7,246 bases of DNA from DASZTV01 sp036268405 (GTDB lineage Bacteria > Actinomycetota > Actinomycetes > JAFAQI01): the NCBI GenBank assembly GCA_036268405.1, contig DATAUF010000112.1:1-7246 (forward strand), given 5' to 3'. The notes below the pieces were generated by a model, which worked only from the letters and a program-made list of their open reading frames with translations, had not been told where the DNA came from and ran no database searches. Shown piece by piece: positions 6,576 through 7,246 of this stretch (position 1 is the stretch's first letter; the number at the start of each line of letters is the position of its first letter). A program made the position numbers and the translations under genes.

Positions 6576-6581
6576 TAGCGT
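6576..6581 (+). promoter_or_regulatory. -10 element for leaderless DinB-family gene
   Basis: TAGCGT fits TANNNT and ends 6 nt before the GTG at 6588, with no Shine-Dalgarno between. This supports both that start and a leaderless transcript. The -35 region would overlap the thrS promoter DNA. Confidence 0.55.
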
Positions 6582-6587
6582 GGGCCA

Positions 6588-7139
6588 GTGAGCGCCATCG
6601 AGCACCGCGCCGACCAGTTCCTCGACCCCGCGGACGACCCGCGGGCGGACGACCTCAGCCAGGGCGATGAGCGGACGACACTCGTCGAGTTCCTGCAGTT
6701 CCAACGTCAGACCATCGAGGTCAAATGCGCGGACCTCGATCCCGAGCAGATCGCTCGGCGCTCCGTGCCGCCGTCGACGATGTCGTTGCTCGGACTCGTC
6801 CGACACCTGGCGCACGTCGAGCGGGTGTGGTTCAAGATCCGCTTCGACGGACAGGACATTCCGCGACTGTTTCAAACCGCCGAGGATCCCGACGGCGACT
6901 TCAACGGCGCCGTCGCGGACCAGGCGGTTGTCGATGAGGCGTGGACCGCATGGCGCGAGGAGATTGCCTTCGCCGAGGAGTGGACGCGCAACCACCCGCT
7001 TGACTTCGTCGCCGAGCTCGGCGACGACGAGCGACTGTCACTGCGCGAGCTGCTGGTCCACATGGTCGAGGAGTACGCCCGGCACAACGGCCACGCCGAT
7101 CTGCTGCGCGAGTGCATCGACGGCCGACTGGGCCAGTAG
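6588..7139 (+). CDS. DinB-family protein (DUF664)
   Basis: A 183-residue predicted four-helix-bundle protein of the DinB/YfiT fold, DUF664 type common in actinobacteria. Family blocks include LQFQRQTI (36-43), PPSTMSLLGLVRHLAHVERVW (61-81) and the C-terminal HMVEEYARHNGHADLLRE. Proteins of this fold bind a divalent metal through a histidine triad; candidate ligands are H73 or H76 and H166 and H169. Some actinobacterial relatives are mycothiol-dependent enzymes acting on small electrophiles or toxins, but nothing here fixes a substrate. The start is GTG at 6588, supported by a -10 hexamer 6 nt upstream and by the lack of a better in-frame start before the conserved region. It is transcribed divergently from thrS across 53 bp. 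I infer a role in detoxification or thiol chemistry only weakly. Confidence 0.88.
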   Translation: MSAIEHRADQFLDPADDPRADDLSQGDERTTLVEFLQFQRQTIEVKCADLDPEQIARRSVPPSTMSLLGLVRHLAHVERVWFKIRFDGQDIPRLFQTAEDPDGDFNGAVADQAVVDEAWTAWREEIAFAEEWTRNHPLDFVAELGDDERLSLRELLVHMVEEYARHNGHADLLRECIDGRLGQ

Positions 7140-7185
7140 GGCCCGGAACCGGCGAGCCCTCTCAAGCGTCTAGAGAGCAGGAGAC

Positions 7186-7191
7186 AGGAGG
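7186..7191 (+). promoter_or_regulatory. Ribosome binding site of the right-edge gene
   Basis: AGGAGG, a near-perfect Shine-Dalgarno, lies 6 nt before the ATG at 7198. It is the main support for a gene starting there. Confidence 0.7.
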
Positions 7192-7197
7192 CGAAGG

Positions 7198-7246
7198 ATG
7201 GTGGCGGTGGTCCCCCGGTTGCTCGCCGTGCTCGGCGCCTCGATGA
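7198..7246 (+). CDS. Start of an unidentified gene (truncated by window edge)
   Basis: Only 16 codons are visible, reading MVAVVPRLLAVLGASM. The stretch is hydrophobic and could begin a signal peptide or membrane segment, but it is too short to assign. The start is backed by the strong AGGAGG 6 nt upstream; a GTG at 7201 is an alternative. It lies 58 bp after the DinB gene on the same strand, so co-transcription is possible. Confidence 0.6.
   Translation, partial: MVAVVPRLLAVLGASM

Noticed and set aside
5476..6591. 371-codon plus-strand open frame opposite thrS
   Set aside because: It is antisense to a fully conserved synthetase, rich in Arg, Val and Leu as expected of a GC-rich shadow frame, and shows no recognisable motif.
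7138..7160. Possible hairpin after the DinB gene (AGGGC paired with GCCCT)
   Set aside because: Only a 5-bp outer stem with an imperfect interior and no T-run follows, so it cannot be called a terminator.
7159..7177. Short CTCTC/GAGAG inverted repeat before the right-edge gene
   Set aside because: A 5-bp stem with a 9-nt loop is within chance expectation.

Overview
The window looks like the chromosome of a high-GC Gram-positive bacterium (Actinomycetota). The DNA is visibly GC-rich. It encodes a phosphatidylinositol-phosphate synthase and a phosphatidylinositol-mannoside-type acyltransferase, which are lipid markers of that phylum, together with an actinobacterial EF-G-like protein and a DUF664-type DinB protein. 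I cannot name the genus. No RNA gene, CRISPR array, insertion sequence or phage gene is visible. Genes are tightly packed, and no gene-free stretch exceeds about 115 bp.

Layout. Minus strand, left: a patA-like acyltransferase (1-704, running off the left edge) preceded by pgsA (701-1330); the two overlap by 4 bp. A 115-bp divergent spacer (1331-1445) follows. Plus strand, middle: an EF-G-like GTPase of the EF-G2 type (1446-3596) and a small GlsB/YeaQ-family membrane protein (3618-3980). Minus strand, right: a HIT-family nucleotide hydrolase/phosphorylase (3995-4519) preceded by threonyl-tRNA synthetase thrS (4516-6534), again with a 4-bp overlap. A 53-bp divergent spacer separates thrS from a plus-strand DinB/DUF664 gene (6588-7139). 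The first 16 codons of an unidentified plus-strand gene (7198-7246) close the window.

How the genes relate. In mycobacteria thrS, a HIT gene, pgsA, patA and pimA run together on one strand. The same four genes appear here in the same order and orientation, but a two-gene cassette on the opposite strand (EF-G2 and GlsB) sits between the HIT gene and pgsA. The thrS-HIT pair serves tRNA charging and probably clearance of dinucleoside polyphosphates. The pgsA-patA pair serves phosphatidylinositol and PIM lipid synthesis at the membrane. EF-G2 is a ribosome-related GTPase relative whose GTPase motifs depart from canonical EF-G.

Regulation. thrS, the DinB gene and the GlsB gene lack Shine-Dalgarno sequences. 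Each has a TANNNT -10 hexamer 6-7 nt before its start codon, the arrangement expected of leaderless mRNAs. EF-G2 and the right-edge gene instead have strong Shine-Dalgarno sequences. An 8-bp perfect inverted repeat lies in the thrS/DinB divergent promoter region. I see no convincing undescribed system; the points most worth checking are the split operon, the altered EF-G2 GTPase motifs and the compact leaderless divergent promoter.
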